DNA of 64,000 nucleotides from JAKPQE01 sp041397845 (lineage in GTDB: Bacteria; Pseudomonadota; Alphaproteobacteria; Rhizobiales; JAKPQE01): positions 62,001 through 126,000 of the forward strand of contig JAWKVW010000009.1 of the NCBI GenBank assembly GCA_041397845.1. The letters run 5' to 3'. Positions 25,763-33,794 of the stretch are shown here, one piece after another (position 1 is the stretch's first letter; every line of letters begins with the position of its first letter). The translations under genes were made by a program, and so were the position numbers. The notes below the pieces were generated by a model. It made no database searches. It saw nothing but the letters and a program-made list of their open reading frames with translations, and was not told where the DNA came from.

Positions 25763-26611
25763 TCAGGCGGCAACGGGCGCGTTTGCGACAGCCTCGAGGA
25801 AGCCGGCAACATCCATCCGGATGACCTCGATCCGCTTTTTCTTCAGGAACCGCATTTCCTTCTCGGTCGGCTCGGGGATCAGCGCCCAGCCGGCCGGCTC
25901 GCCGGCATCGTGGATGATGTCGGACATGACCATGCGCTCGGTGTCGCGGTTGAACCGCATGCCGAGGAAGAGATAGCGCTTGCCGACGCGGCCGGACTTG
26001 AGGAACGAGGGCATGCCGAAGCCGCCCATCAGCTCGGTGATGTAGTCGACGTAGTCCGCGTCCGAGGCGATGAACAGCGGCTCGGGAACGGGGGAGCCGG
26101 CCGGCTTGAAGAGGACGGGCAGGTTCGTGTCGGCCTGCTCGAGGCTGACGCCGCGATAGGCCGTGCCGTCATGCTGTGAAAGAACGAAGCGATAGTCAGT
26201 GCCGCCGATGCGGGCGACACCGCGCACCAGGAGGTGCGGCACCGTCGCATAGCTCTCCTGAAGCTGCGTGTCGCGATTGACGTCGATGACATAGGCCGGG
26301 CGCACGGTTGCCAGCCAGTCGTGCAGCGGCGCCCGTGTCCACTTCGTCTCGCCATAGGTCTTGGTCAGGAACTGGTCGATGAAGCGGCGGCCGCGCTTCG
26401 GGTTCATGGCGGCGCGCGGGAACTCGAACATCAGCTTGGGCGCCATCGGCCGACCGCCGTTCATGGCCAGGATGAGGCTGTCGCTGTCCGCCGGTATCGG
26501 CGCGCCCGTCGCCTTGTCGTGTGCGCCGGCGAGCGCTCCCGGCCCGAGATAGGGAACGACGTTGCCGGCGCGTAGGCCGGCGACGATATCGGCGGAGTCG
26601 ATTGGCTGCAT
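25763..26611 (-). CDS. SIR2-like protein of the nif cluster
   Basis: This 282-residue protein has an N-terminus (DIVAGLRAGNVVPYLGPGAL) that resembles the SIR2_2-type NAD-binding start, but with GPGAL where GAG-x-S is expected. The later segment KRYLFLGMRFNRDTERMV resembles the usual SIR2 'LFLGYS-x-D' strand. NAD hydrolysis or deacylation is therefore doubtful, and a nucleotide-binding or regulatory role is possible. SIR2-like genes occur in nif clusters of other proteobacteria. It is the first gene of the operon and has its own sigma-54 promoter, divergent from nifH. Confidence 0.6.
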   Translation of the reverse strand: MQPIDSADIVAGLRAGNVVPYLGPGALAGAHDKATGAPIPADSDSLILAMNGGRPMAPKLMFEFPRAAMNPKRGRRFIDQFLTKTYGETKWTRAPLHDWLATVRPAYVIDVNRDTQLQESYATVPHLLVRGVARIGGTDYRFVLSQHDGTAYRGVSLEQADTNLPVLFKPAGSPVPEPLFIASDADYVDYITELMGGFGMPSFLKSGRVGKRYLFLGMRFNRDTERMVMSDIIHDAGEPAGWALIPEPTEKEMRFLKKKRIEVIRMDVAGFLEAVANAPVAA

Positions 26612-26654
26612 CTTTCCACGCTCGCTTCATCCGTTGTGTTCTGGATTACCGGCT

Positions 26655-26670
26655 AGCAAGAAGCGAACCA
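26655..26670 (-). promoter_or_regulatory. Sigma-54 promoter of the SIR2-hemerythrin-apbE operon
   Basis: On the minus strand the sequence is TGGTTCGCTTCTTGCT. It has GG-N10-GC spacing, a TTGCT -12 box and a partial -24 box (TGGTTCG for TGGCACG). The SIR2-like ATG is 44 bp downstream. Confidence 0.65.
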
Positions 26671-26801
26671 GCCGCGACACGCCGCCAACCCATTGAAATC
26701 GTTGAAGCAGGGGTGCGGGCCTGTCGCAATGCCGCGATTTTGTCGGGTTTGCTGCAAGGGCCGGCAGCGTGGCAGGCGCCTGCCGACGGTGTCCGTCGGG
26801 C

Positions 26802-26817
26802 TGTCGGCAAACCGACA
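26802..26817. promoter_or_regulatory. NifA site between nifH and the SIR2 operon
   Basis: This is a perfect TGT-N10-ACA site (TGTCGGCAAACCGACA) with arms CTGTCGG/CCGACAA. It is 110 bp upstream of the nifH -24 box and 132 bp from the divergent promoter, so it may serve both. A weaker site (TGT-N10-GCA) is at 26741-26756. The rest of the 409-bp gap (26612-27020) holds the two promoters, an AT-rich stretch at about 26880-26922 and no gene. Confidence 0.82.
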
Positions 26818-26926
26818 ATGCACCCCTGGAATTGTTGGCGACGCCACCAGAGATGCGCAAGTCCGACAACCGGAAGAGGTCAAACAAATCGTGTAAAAAC
26901 AATGTGTTAATTCCGAAATTAAGGAT

Positions 26927-26942
26927 TGGCACAGCCTTTGCT
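26927..26942 (+). promoter_or_regulatory. nifH: Sigma-54 promoter of nifHDK
   Basis: TGGCACAGCCTTTGCT is a consensus -24/-12 element. The nifH ATG lies 79 bp downstream, leaving a leader of about 65 bases. Confidence 0.92.
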
Positions 26943-27020
26943 CAATCCCTTGGCGTGAGCATTTCGCAATCTTGTTCGTGTCGCGGAGCACCGAACGCAC
27001 CACTGCCAAGGAGAAGCACT

Positions 27021-27904
27021 ATGGCACTTGTCAATGCGCGATTTACGGGAAGGGGGGCATCGGCAAGTCCACCACCACGCAGAACCTCGTTGCCGGTCTC
27101 GCCGAGCTCGGCAAGAAGGTGATGATCGTCGGCTGCGATCCGAAGGCGGACTCGACCCGACTGATCCTCCATGCCAAGGCCCAGAACACCATCATGCATC
27201 TGGCTGCCGATGCCGGTTCCGTTGAGGATCTCGAGCTGGAAGACGTTCTGAAGGTCGGCTACGGCGACATCAAGTGCGTCGAGTCCGGTGGTCCGGAGCC
27301 GGGTGTGGGCTGCGCCGGCCGCGGCGTCATCACCGCCATCAACTTCCTTGAGGAAGAGGGCGCCTACGAAGAGGATCTCGACTTCGTCTTTTACGACGTG
27401 CTCGGCGATGTCGTCTGCGGCGGTTTCGCAATGCCGATCCGCGAGAACAAGGCGCAGGAAATCTACATCGTCTGCTCCGGCGAGATGATGGCCATGTATG
27501 CGGCCAACAACATCGCAAAGGGCATCGTGAAATACGCCAATTCCGGCGGCGTGCGCCTCGCCGGCCTCATCTGCAACTCGCGCAACACCGACCGCGAAGA
27601 CGAGCTTATCGAGGCGCTGGCCGCCAAGCTCGGCACCCAGATGATCCATTTCGTGCCCCGCGACAACGTCGTCCAGCATGCCGAAATCCGGCGCATGACG
27701 GTCATCGAATACGATCCCAAGGCCAAGCAGGCGGACGAATACCGCACGCTCGCCCAGAAGATCATCGACAACACCAAGTTCGTCATTCCGACCCCGATCG
27801 CAATGGATGACCTGGAAGAACTGCTGATGGAATTCGGCATCATGGAAATCGAAGACGAGAGCATCGTCGGACAGAAAGCCGAAGAGGCCGGCGCCGCCGC
27901 CTGA
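27021..27904 (+). CDS. nifH: NifH, nitrogenase iron protein (one-base frameshift at codon 4)
   Basis: This is dinitrogenase reductase, a homodimer with one 4Fe-4S cluster that passes electrons to NifDK with ATP hydrolysis. The ATG at 27021 gives MAL and then leaves the family frame. Restoring one C after CTT gives MALRQCAIYGKGGIGKS, the normal start, so a base is missing near 27030. Downstream the protein is intact: cluster cysteines in GCAGRG (with the arginine that is the ADP-ribosylation target in DraT systems) and DVVCGGFAMP, and the usual end EEAGAAA. The expected length is about 295 residues. Confidence 0.95.
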
Positions 27905-27923
27905 TCACTTGGACGAGGAGAAT

Positions 27924-27952
27924 GGGGCGAGCCCTCGAAGGGCCCTTGCCCC
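27924..27952 (+). other. Stem-loop in the nifH-nifD intergenic region
   Basis: Nested inverted repeats: outer GGGGC/GCCCC and inner GCCC/GGGC around a TCGAA loop. No T run follows, so it is probably an mRNA-stabilising or processing hairpin rather than a terminator. Such a hairpin would help keep nifH transcript more abundant than nifDK. Confidence 0.5.
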
Positions 27953-27979
27953 GGCCTCGGGCGAAATGGGGATTTGCCT

Positions 27980-29452
27980 ATGTCGACCATGACGAAACAG
28001 GAAACCGAGGCCCTCATCCAGGAGGTGCTCGAGGTTTATCCGGAAAAGGCCCGCAAGGATCGCGTCAAGCACCTGACGGCCAACGACCAGTCGCTCGAGA
28101 AGTCGAGCAAGTGCATCACTTCGAACCGCAAGTCGTTGCCCGGCGTGATGACCATTCGCGGCTGTGCCTATGCCGGCTCGCGCGGCGTGGTGTGGGGTCC
28201 GGTCAAGGACATGATCCACATTTCGCACGGACCGGTCGGCTGCGGCCAGTATTCGCGGGCGGGGCGGCGGAACTACTACGTCGGCACCACCGGCGTGAAC
28301 ACCTTCACCACGATGAACTTCACCTCGGACTTCCAGGAGAAGGACATCGTTTTTGGTGGCGACAAGAAGCTCGACAAGATCATCGACGAAATCGAGATGC
28401 TGTTTCCGCTGAACAAGGGCATCACGGTTCAGTCGGAATGCCCGATCGGTCTCATCGGTGACGACATCGAAGCCGTCTCGAAGAAGAAGTCCAAGGACCT
28501 CGACAAGACCATCGTTCCGGTTCGCTGCGAAGGTTTCCGCGGCGTTTCGCAGTCGCTTGGCCACCATATCGCCAATGACGCGATCCGCGACTGGGTGTTC
28601 TCGCGGGCCGAGGGCAAGGAGTTCGAGTCGACCCCCTACGATGTCACCGTCATCGGCGACTACAACATCGGCGGCGATGCCTGGTCGTCGCGCATCCTGC
28701 TCGAGGAAATGGGCCTCAGGGTCATTGCCCAGTGGTCCGGCGACGGCACGCTCGCCGAGATGGAGAATACGCCGAAGGCCAAGCTCAACCTTCTCCATTG
28801 CTACCGCTCGATGAACTACATCTCGCGGCACATGGAAGAAAAGTACGGTATTCCCTGGCTCGAATACAACTTCTTCGGCCCGACGAAGATCGAGGAGTCG
28901 CTGCGCCGCATCGCCGAGCGCTTCGACGACAAGATCAAGGAAGGCGCCGAGCGGGTCATCGCCAAGTACAAGCCGGAATGGGAAGCGGTCGTCGCCAAAT
29001 ACCGGCCGCGTCTCGAGGGCAAGCGCGTCATGCTCTACGTCGGCGGTCTTCGTCCGCGCCACATCATCGGCGCCTATGAAGATCTCGGCATGGAAGTCGT
29101 CGGCACGGGCTACGAATTCGCCCACAATGACGACTACGATCGCACGATCAAGGAGATGGGCGACGCAACTCTGATCTATGACGATGTCACGGGCTACGAG
29201 TTCGAGGAATTCGTCAAGAAGATCAAGCCGGACCTCATCGGCTCGGGCATCAAGGAAAAGTACATCTTCCAGAAGATGGGCATTCCGTTCCGCCAGATGC
29301 ATAGCTGGGACTACTCGGGCCCGTACCATGGCTACGACGGCTTTGCGATCTTCGCCCGCGATATGGACATGACGCTCAACAACCCCTGCTGGGACAGCAT
29401 CACGCCGCCCTGGAAGCGGTCGGGCAGTGCCATGGCGGTCGCGGCCGAGTAA
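27980..29452 (+). CDS. nifD: NifD, nitrogenase MoFe protein alpha chain
   Basis: This 490-residue catalytic subunit holds FeMo-co. P-cluster cysteines are in IRGCAYAGSRG, GPVGCGQYS and SECPIGLIGDD. The FeMo-co cysteine is in LLHCYRSMNYI and the FeMo-co histidine in QMHSWDYSGPYHG. It is a molybdenum-type, group I enzyme by these motifs and by the presence of nifEN, modABC and nifQ. The frame is fully intact. The start was chosen at ATG 27980 (MSTMTKQ). Confidence 0.98.
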   Translation: MSTMTKQETEALIQEVLEVYPEKARKDRVKHLTANDQSLEKSSKCITSNRKSLPGVMTIRGCAYAGSRGVVWGPVKDMIHISHGPVGCGQYSRAGRRNYYVGTTGVNTFTTMNFTSDFQEKDIVFGGDKKLDKIIDEIEMLFPLNKGITVQSECPIGLIGDDIEAVSKKKSKDLDKTIVPVRCEGFRGVSQSLGHHIANDAIRDWVFSRAEGKEFESTPYDVTVIGDYNIGGDAWSSRILLEEMGLRVIAQWSGDGTLAEMENTPKAKLNLLHCYRSMNYISRHMEEKYGIPWLEYNFFGPTKIEESLRRIAERFDDKIKEGAERVIAKYKPEWEAVVAKYRPRLEGKRVMLYVGGLRPRHIIGAYEDLGMEVVGTGYEFAHNDDYDRTIKEMGDATLIYDDVTGYEFEEFVKKIKPDLIGSGIKEKYIFQKMGIPFRQMHSWDYSGPYHGYDGFAIFARDMDMTLNNPCWDSITPPWKRSGSAMAVAAE

Positions 29453-29515
29453 TTCTCGCGCAAACTCCCATCAAACTTCGTTTGTCCACGGATTGGTGGC
29501 ACGAAGGAGGATCAG

Positions 29516-31087
29516 ATGAGTCAGACTATCGAGAAGATCAAGCCGAGCTATCCGCTTTTTCGTGACGAGGACTACAAGGCGTCCCTGACGAACAAGCAGG
29601 TCATGTTCGAGGAGAAGGTCGACCAGACGAAGATCGACGAGGTCTTCCAGTGGACGACGACGGCCGAATACAAGGACCTCAACTTCTCCCGCGAGGCCCT
29701 GACGATCAACCCGGCCAAGGCCTGTCAGCCGCTCGGCGCCGTGCTCTGTTCGCTCGGCTTCGAGAACACGCTGCCCTATGTGCATGGCAGCCAGGGCTGC
29801 GTCGCCTACTTCCGGACCTATTTCAACCGCCACTTCAAGGAGCCGATCGCCTGCGTTTCCGACTCCATGATCGAGGACGCGGCGGTGTTCGGCGGCCAGA
29901 AGAACATGTTCGACGGCCTGAAGAACGCCAAGGCGCTCTACAAGCCGGACATGATCATGGTGTCGACGACCTGCATGGCCGAGGTCATCGGCGACGACCT
30001 CAACGCCTTCATCGGCAATTCCAAGAAGGAAGGCCATATCGAGCAGGACTTCCCGGTTCCCTTCGCCCATACCCCGAGCTTTGTCGGTTCCCACACCACC
30101 GGCTGGGACAACATGTTCGAGGGCGTGATGCGTTACTTCACGCTGAACACGATGGACGACAAGAAAGTCGGCTCGAACGGCAAGATCAACATCGTTCCGG
30201 GCTTTGAGACCTATCTCGGCAATTACCGGGTGATGCACCGCTACATGCAGGAAATGGGGGTTTCCTACTCGTTGCTGTGCGACCCCTCCGAGGTGCTCGA
30301 TACGCCGGCCGACGGGCAGTACCGGATGTATTCCGGCGGCACCAGCCAGGACGAAGTCAAGGACGCGCCGAACGCCATCGACACGCTGCTGCTGCAGCCC
30401 TGGCAGCTCGTCAAGACCCGCAAGTTCGCCGAGACTACCTGGAACCACTCGACGCCGAACATCTCCATTCCGATGGGGCTTGAATCGACGGACGAGTTCC
30501 TGATGAAGGTTTCCGAGCTCTCCGGCAAGGAAATCCCGGCCTCGATCGAGAAGGAGCGCGGCCGGCTCGTCGACATGATGACCGACAGCCATGCCTGGCT
30601 GCACGGCAAGAAGTACGCGCTCTGGGGCGATGCCGATTTCGTGCTCGGCATGACCAAGTTCCTGCTCGAACTGGGCGCCGAGCCGCGCCACATCGTCTGT
30701 CACCACGCCAACAAGCGCTGGAAGAAGGCGGTCGAGAAGGTGCTCGCCGACAGCCCCTACGGCAAGGAATGTGAAGTCCATATCGGCGCCGATCTCTGGC
30801 ACATGCGCTCGCTGGTCTTCACCGACAGGCCCGACTTCATGATCGGCAACTCCTACGGCAAGTTCATCGAGCGCGACACCAAGTACAAGGGTGACGAGTT
30901 CCAGGTGCCGCTGATCCGGATCGGCTTCCCGATCTTCGATCGTCACCACCTGCATCGTCAGACGACCCTTGGCTACGAGGGCGCGATGAACATCCTGACC
31001 ACCCTCGTCAACGCCGTGCTCGAGCAGCTCGACAAGGAGACGATGGGCATGGGGACGACGGACTACAACTACGACCTCGTCCGCTAA
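29516..31087 (+). CDS. nifK: NifK, nitrogenase MoFe protein beta chain
   Basis: This 523-residue subunit completes the alpha2-beta2 MoFe protein and half of each P-cluster. Cluster cysteines lie in AKACQPLGAVL, GSQGCVAYFRT and STTCMAEVIGDD. The long N-terminal extension (about 50 residues before the first motif) is typical of NifK in group I nitrogenases. The start has a strong ribosome site (AAGGAGG). A pair of 12-bp direct repeats (CTTGCGGCGCCG, 31117 and 31140) that can pair through GGCGCC lies between nifK and nifT. Confidence 0.98.
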   Translation: MSQTIEKIKPSYPLFRDEDYKASLTNKQVMFEEKVDQTKIDEVFQWTTTAEYKDLNFSREALTINPAKACQPLGAVLCSLGFENTLPYVHGSQGCVAYFRTYFNRHFKEPIACVSDSMIEDAAVFGGQKNMFDGLKNAKALYKPDMIMVSTTCMAEVIGDDLNAFIGNSKKEGHIEQDFPVPFAHTPSFVGSHTTGWDNMFEGVMRYFTLNTMDDKKVGSNGKINIVPGFETYLGNYRVMHRYMQEMGVSYSLLCDPSEVLDTPADGQYRMYSGGTSQDEVKDAPNAIDTLLLQPWQLVKTRKFAETTWNHSTPNISIPMGLESTDEFLMKVSELSGKEIPASIEKERGRLVDMMTDSHAWLHGKKYALWGDADFVLGMTKFLLELGAEPRHIVCHHANKRWKKAVEKVLADSPYGKECEVHIGADLWHMRSLVFTDRPDFMIGNSYGKFIERDTKYKGDEFQVPLIRIGFPIFDRHHLHRQTTLGYEGAMNILTTLVNAVLEQLDKETMGMGTTDYNYDLVR

Positions 31088-31179
31088 CTCCTTCGGGGAA
31101 ACGGGGAAACCTGCTTCTTGCGGCGCCGCGGGATCGTCTCTTGCGGCGCCGGAAGGGCGGGGAGACCAAGGAGGTATCA

Positions 31180-31392
31180 ATGCCCAGCGTCATGCTTCGC
31201 CGAAACGAGGAGGGAACGCTTCTCTTCTACGTCGCCAAGAAGGATCTCGAGGAGACGATCGTCTCGGTCGAGACCGACACGGAAGATGCCTGGGGCGGGA
31301 CGGTCGAGCTTTCGGACGGATCGAAATACTTCATCGAGCCGATCAGTCCGCCGCCGGCCTTTCCGACGACTCTGCGCTTCAATCGCGTCTAG
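31180..31392 (+). CDS. nifT: NifT/FixU
   Basis: This 70-residue protein is recognised by MPSVMLRRNEEGTLLFYVAKKDLEE-type start sequence (positions 1-25) and the end YFIEPISPPPAFPTTLRF. NifT follows nifK in many diazotrophs, and its function is unclear (nitrogenase maturation is suggested). A strong AAGGAGG ribosome site precedes the ATG. Confidence 0.92.
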   Translation: MPSVMLRRNEEGTLLFYVAKKDLEETIVSVETDTEDAWGGTVELSDGSKYFIEPISPPPAFPTTLRFNRV

Positions 31393-31421
31393 CGACGCTC
31401 AACGACAGGGGGATTTTCACC

Positions 31422-31619
31422 ATGGCCATGAAGATCGTCGCCTCCATCTGCACGTCCTGCGGCGACTGCGAGCCGGAATGCCCGACGAACGCCATCCATC
31501 CGTTCAAGGGCGTCTATGCCATCGATGCCACGAAGTGCACCGAGTGCGAGGGCGAGCACGACAATCCGCGCTGCCTCGAGCTGTGCATGGAAGACAACTG
31601 CATCGTGCCGGCTGCCTGA
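31422..31619 (+). CDS. 4Fe-4S ferredoxin (short nif type)
   Basis: This 65-residue two-cluster ferredoxin has CTSCGDCEPECPT and CTECEGEHDNPRCLELCMED. The second motif has the same insertion as the nifB-operon ferredoxin at 20656, so the two are paralogues with different operon partners. A role as electron carrier to NifH or in cofactor assembly is inferred from position. Confidence 0.9.
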   Translation: MAMKIVASICTSCGDCEPECPTNAIHPFKGVYAIDATKCTECEGEHDNPRCLELCMEDNCIVPAA

Positions 31620-31731
31620 CAAACGCTCCTGCGGGGAGGCGGGTGCGCCTGCCTTCGCCGCATGGAGAGCCGGTCGCCGGCCGGCGGCGGGCCGATCTGG
31701 ATGCGCCGATTTGGATGCTCGGAGGTGGATG

Positions 31732-32432
31732 ATGAGCGGATCTGACCTTAGCCGCGAGATCGCCCTGCGGATCGGCCTTGCGGCGCGCGCGCTGCCGGGC
31801 ATCGAGACCGGGGCGCTCGTTGCCATGCTGGTCGACGGGATCGGCGTGCCGATGACCGAGGAGAAGCTGGCCGGCCTTACCATGAAGGCGTTTCGCCAGG
31901 CCGGCGGCGAAGCGTTGCTCGCCGTGCCCGTCGACGACCTGAAGGTAGCGCTGAAGCTTCTGAAAGGCGAGGGGGCGCCGGCCGTGGTCGACCTGCCGAG
32001 CCCGGTGCCCTATTCCGACGGCGACATGCCGGCCTCGATCCGTGTCGCCTGCGCGTCCAATCGCGGCGATGACCTTGACGGCCATTTCGGCTCCTGCGCG
32101 CGGTTTCTCGTCTATCAGGTCTCGGCCAGCGAGGCGCGGCTCATCGACGTGCGCTCGACCGAAGCGCCGGAGGACGGACGACAAGAACGTCTGGCGCACC
32201 GGCCTCATCGCCGATTGCCAGGTGCTGAATGTCGTCTCCATCGGCGGTCCGGCGGCGGCCAAGGTGGTGCGCGCCAATGTGCACCCGATCAAGCATGCCG
32301 AGGGCCGCAAGGCAGGCGATGTCGTCGCCGACCTGCAGAAGGTTCTTGCCGGCGCGCCGCCGCCCGCTCAGCGCGGGTCATGGGAGTGCCGGCGGAGACG
32401 CTTCAGCCCTCATGGCGGAGGCCGAACAGTGA
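31732..32432 (+). CDS. nifY: NifY/NafY-like cofactor carrier (frameshifted)
   Basis: The product is about 233 residues when frames are joined. The N-terminal helical domain (SDLSREIALRIGLAARALPG) resembles the NafY apo-dinitrogenase-binding domain, and the C-terminal domain is a NifX/NifB-type cofactor carrier (SIRVACASNRGDDLDGHFGS, then NVWRTGLIADCQVLNVVSIG in another frame). Breaks occur near 32165 and about 32375-32390. The end MAEAEQ is followed by TGA, which overlaps the next gene. Such proteins hold FeMo-co or apo-NifDK during maturation. ATG 31732 has GGAGGT 5 bases upstream. Confidence 0.75.
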
Positions 32433-32692
32433 TCGCGGCCGGAGATGTCGAGGCGGTCGCCGCTTTCGTTGTCGAATGCGGGCTCATCGACACTCTCGCC
32501 CTGCGCCTGCGCGAACGTTGGCCGGCGGTCCATTTCACCTGCTGCCATGACGACGACATCCCGGCCGCCCGGCCGGTCTGGCAAGGCACTGATTTCAACA
32601 TCTATCTCGTTTCCGGGCAGGGCGGCTGCATCGCCTTCACGACCGCGCTCGACGCGGCGACGGGCCTCGTCATCGCCGAAACGGACGAGTGA
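32429..32692 (+). CDS. Small nif-cluster protein (possibly DUF6129)
   Basis: This 87-residue protein is read from a GTG that overlaps the nifY stop (GTGA). It contains GLIDTLALRLRERWP, a FTCCHDDDIP segment with paired cysteines, and FNIYLVSGQGGCIAFT. A protein of this kind follows nifY/nifX-type genes in other alphaproteobacterial nif clusters. I believe it is the DUF6129 family, but that is from memory. Function is unknown. Confidence 0.6.
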   Translation: MIAAGDVEAVAAFVVECGLIDTLALRLRERWPAVHFTCCHDDDIPAARPVWQGTDFNIYLVSGQGGCIAFTTALDAATGLVIAETDE

Positions 32693-32710
32693 CAGAACCC
32701 AAGGCGTGTC

Positions 32711-33647
32711 ATGATCGAAGCCGTCCTCAACGAAATCTACCTCGACAAGGCGTGTGGCGAGGCGGTTCCGGCGCCCGATCATGCGGCGCTGCTGGCGGCG
32801 GTGCGCGAGCTGCTTCCCGACCTGCCGTTCCGCCACGCCCTGACGCGGTCCGGCTGGCATCGCATCGGCGGCGTCGTCACCGCCGACCTCGATCGGGTTG
32901 CCACAAATCTCAGACAATGGGCCGAGGCGGCATCCGAGCACGACATGTTCTCGCTCTACGAGGACTATGCCGACAGCGGATACCTGACGACCCGCTTCGA
33001 CGGCCGGACCCATTATTTCCGTCGCCCCGACCGGCGAACGGGCGCCGGATTTCTTCCAGCTCGAGGTCGAACTCGTTCGAAGTCGTCGACCGGCCGCTGT
33101 TCGTCGACGACGAAATGCCCGATGACATCGAGGATCTTCTCGACCCGCCGGGCGCGATCGAGGCCGGGTCGACGCAGGCGCTGTCGGCGCCGCTATATCT
33201 ACTGGACCATCGCACCGACATCGACGATCTCGTTGCCGATCGGTGACGTCGGAAGGATCGGACCTGCGCTACATCCGCTTCCTGGAGGAACAGGACCGGT
33301 CGAGCGCCGGCGGCCAGGGCGTTTGCCGCGACCCGCCGTGCTGCGCCTGCTGCGTTCCGCGACCGGTTCGGCGAACACAAGATCGAAGGCGACGCCGGTG
33401 ATCGTCGCCGCCGGCGGATGCGGTCGCGGGGACGATCAGCGGCGCTGCCCTGTCGAATTTCCTGCAGGCCTATGACAACGCCGCCGGCTTCCCGATGGCC
33501 TGGTATTTCGCCATGCTCATCCGCAAGAAGGCGATGACCGACATCGCCCAGTCGGTCTGGCTCGACTATGAGCGCAACTACCGTTACCTGCCGTCCTGCG
33601 ACGTGCCGGTGCTGAAGGGCTGGATGCGCAAGCCGTACAGCTTCTGA
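32711..33647 (+). CDS. Unknown nif-cluster protein, about 310 aa, several frameshifts
   Basis: The intact first frame (MIEAVLNEIYLDKACGEAVP...) runs about 105 residues to RFDGRTHYF. The rest must be pieced together: APDFFQLEVEL and VVDRPLFVDDEMPDDIEDLLDPPG (about 33040-33150), SDLRYIRFLEEQDRSSAGGQG (about 33250-33315), and a clean end AYDNAAGFPMAWYFAMLIRK...GWMRKPYSF from about 33466 to the stop at 33647. The continuous protein sense across frames argues for sequence errors. I recognise no domain; it is acidic and soluble. It is the last gene of the nifHDK operon, directly before the nifE promoter. Confidence 0.55.
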
Positions 33648-33677
33648 GCGGCAAGGGCCGACAAGCGCCCTGTCGAT

Positions 33678-33693
33678 TGTCGGGTTTCCGACA
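33678..33693. promoter_or_regulatory. NifA site upstream of nifE
   Basis: This is a perfect TGT-N10-ACA site (TGTCGGGTTTCCGACA) inside a longer palindrome with 8-bp arms (ATTGTCGG/CCGACAAT). It is 45 bp upstream of the nifE -24 box, closer than at the other promoters. Confidence 0.85.
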
Positions 33694-33737
33694 ATCCAAA
33701 ATCCGGAAAAACGGCGGAAAAACAGCCTGACAGCCCT

Positions 33738-33753
33738 TGGCACAGGGCTTGCG
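33738..33753 (+). promoter_or_regulatory. nifE: Sigma-54 promoter of the nifEN operon
   Basis: TGGCACAGGGCTTGCG has a perfect -24 box and TTGC at -12. The nifE ATG is 42 bp downstream. Confidence 0.9.
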
Positions 33754-33794
33754 ATATCGATCCCGACGGTTACCCGCCAACAGGGGTTTGTCGC

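Noticed and set aside
26741..26756. Second NifA site upstream of the SIR2 operon
   Set aside because: TGT-N10-GCA has a mismatch in the conserved ACA arm, so it is kept only as a weak candidate.
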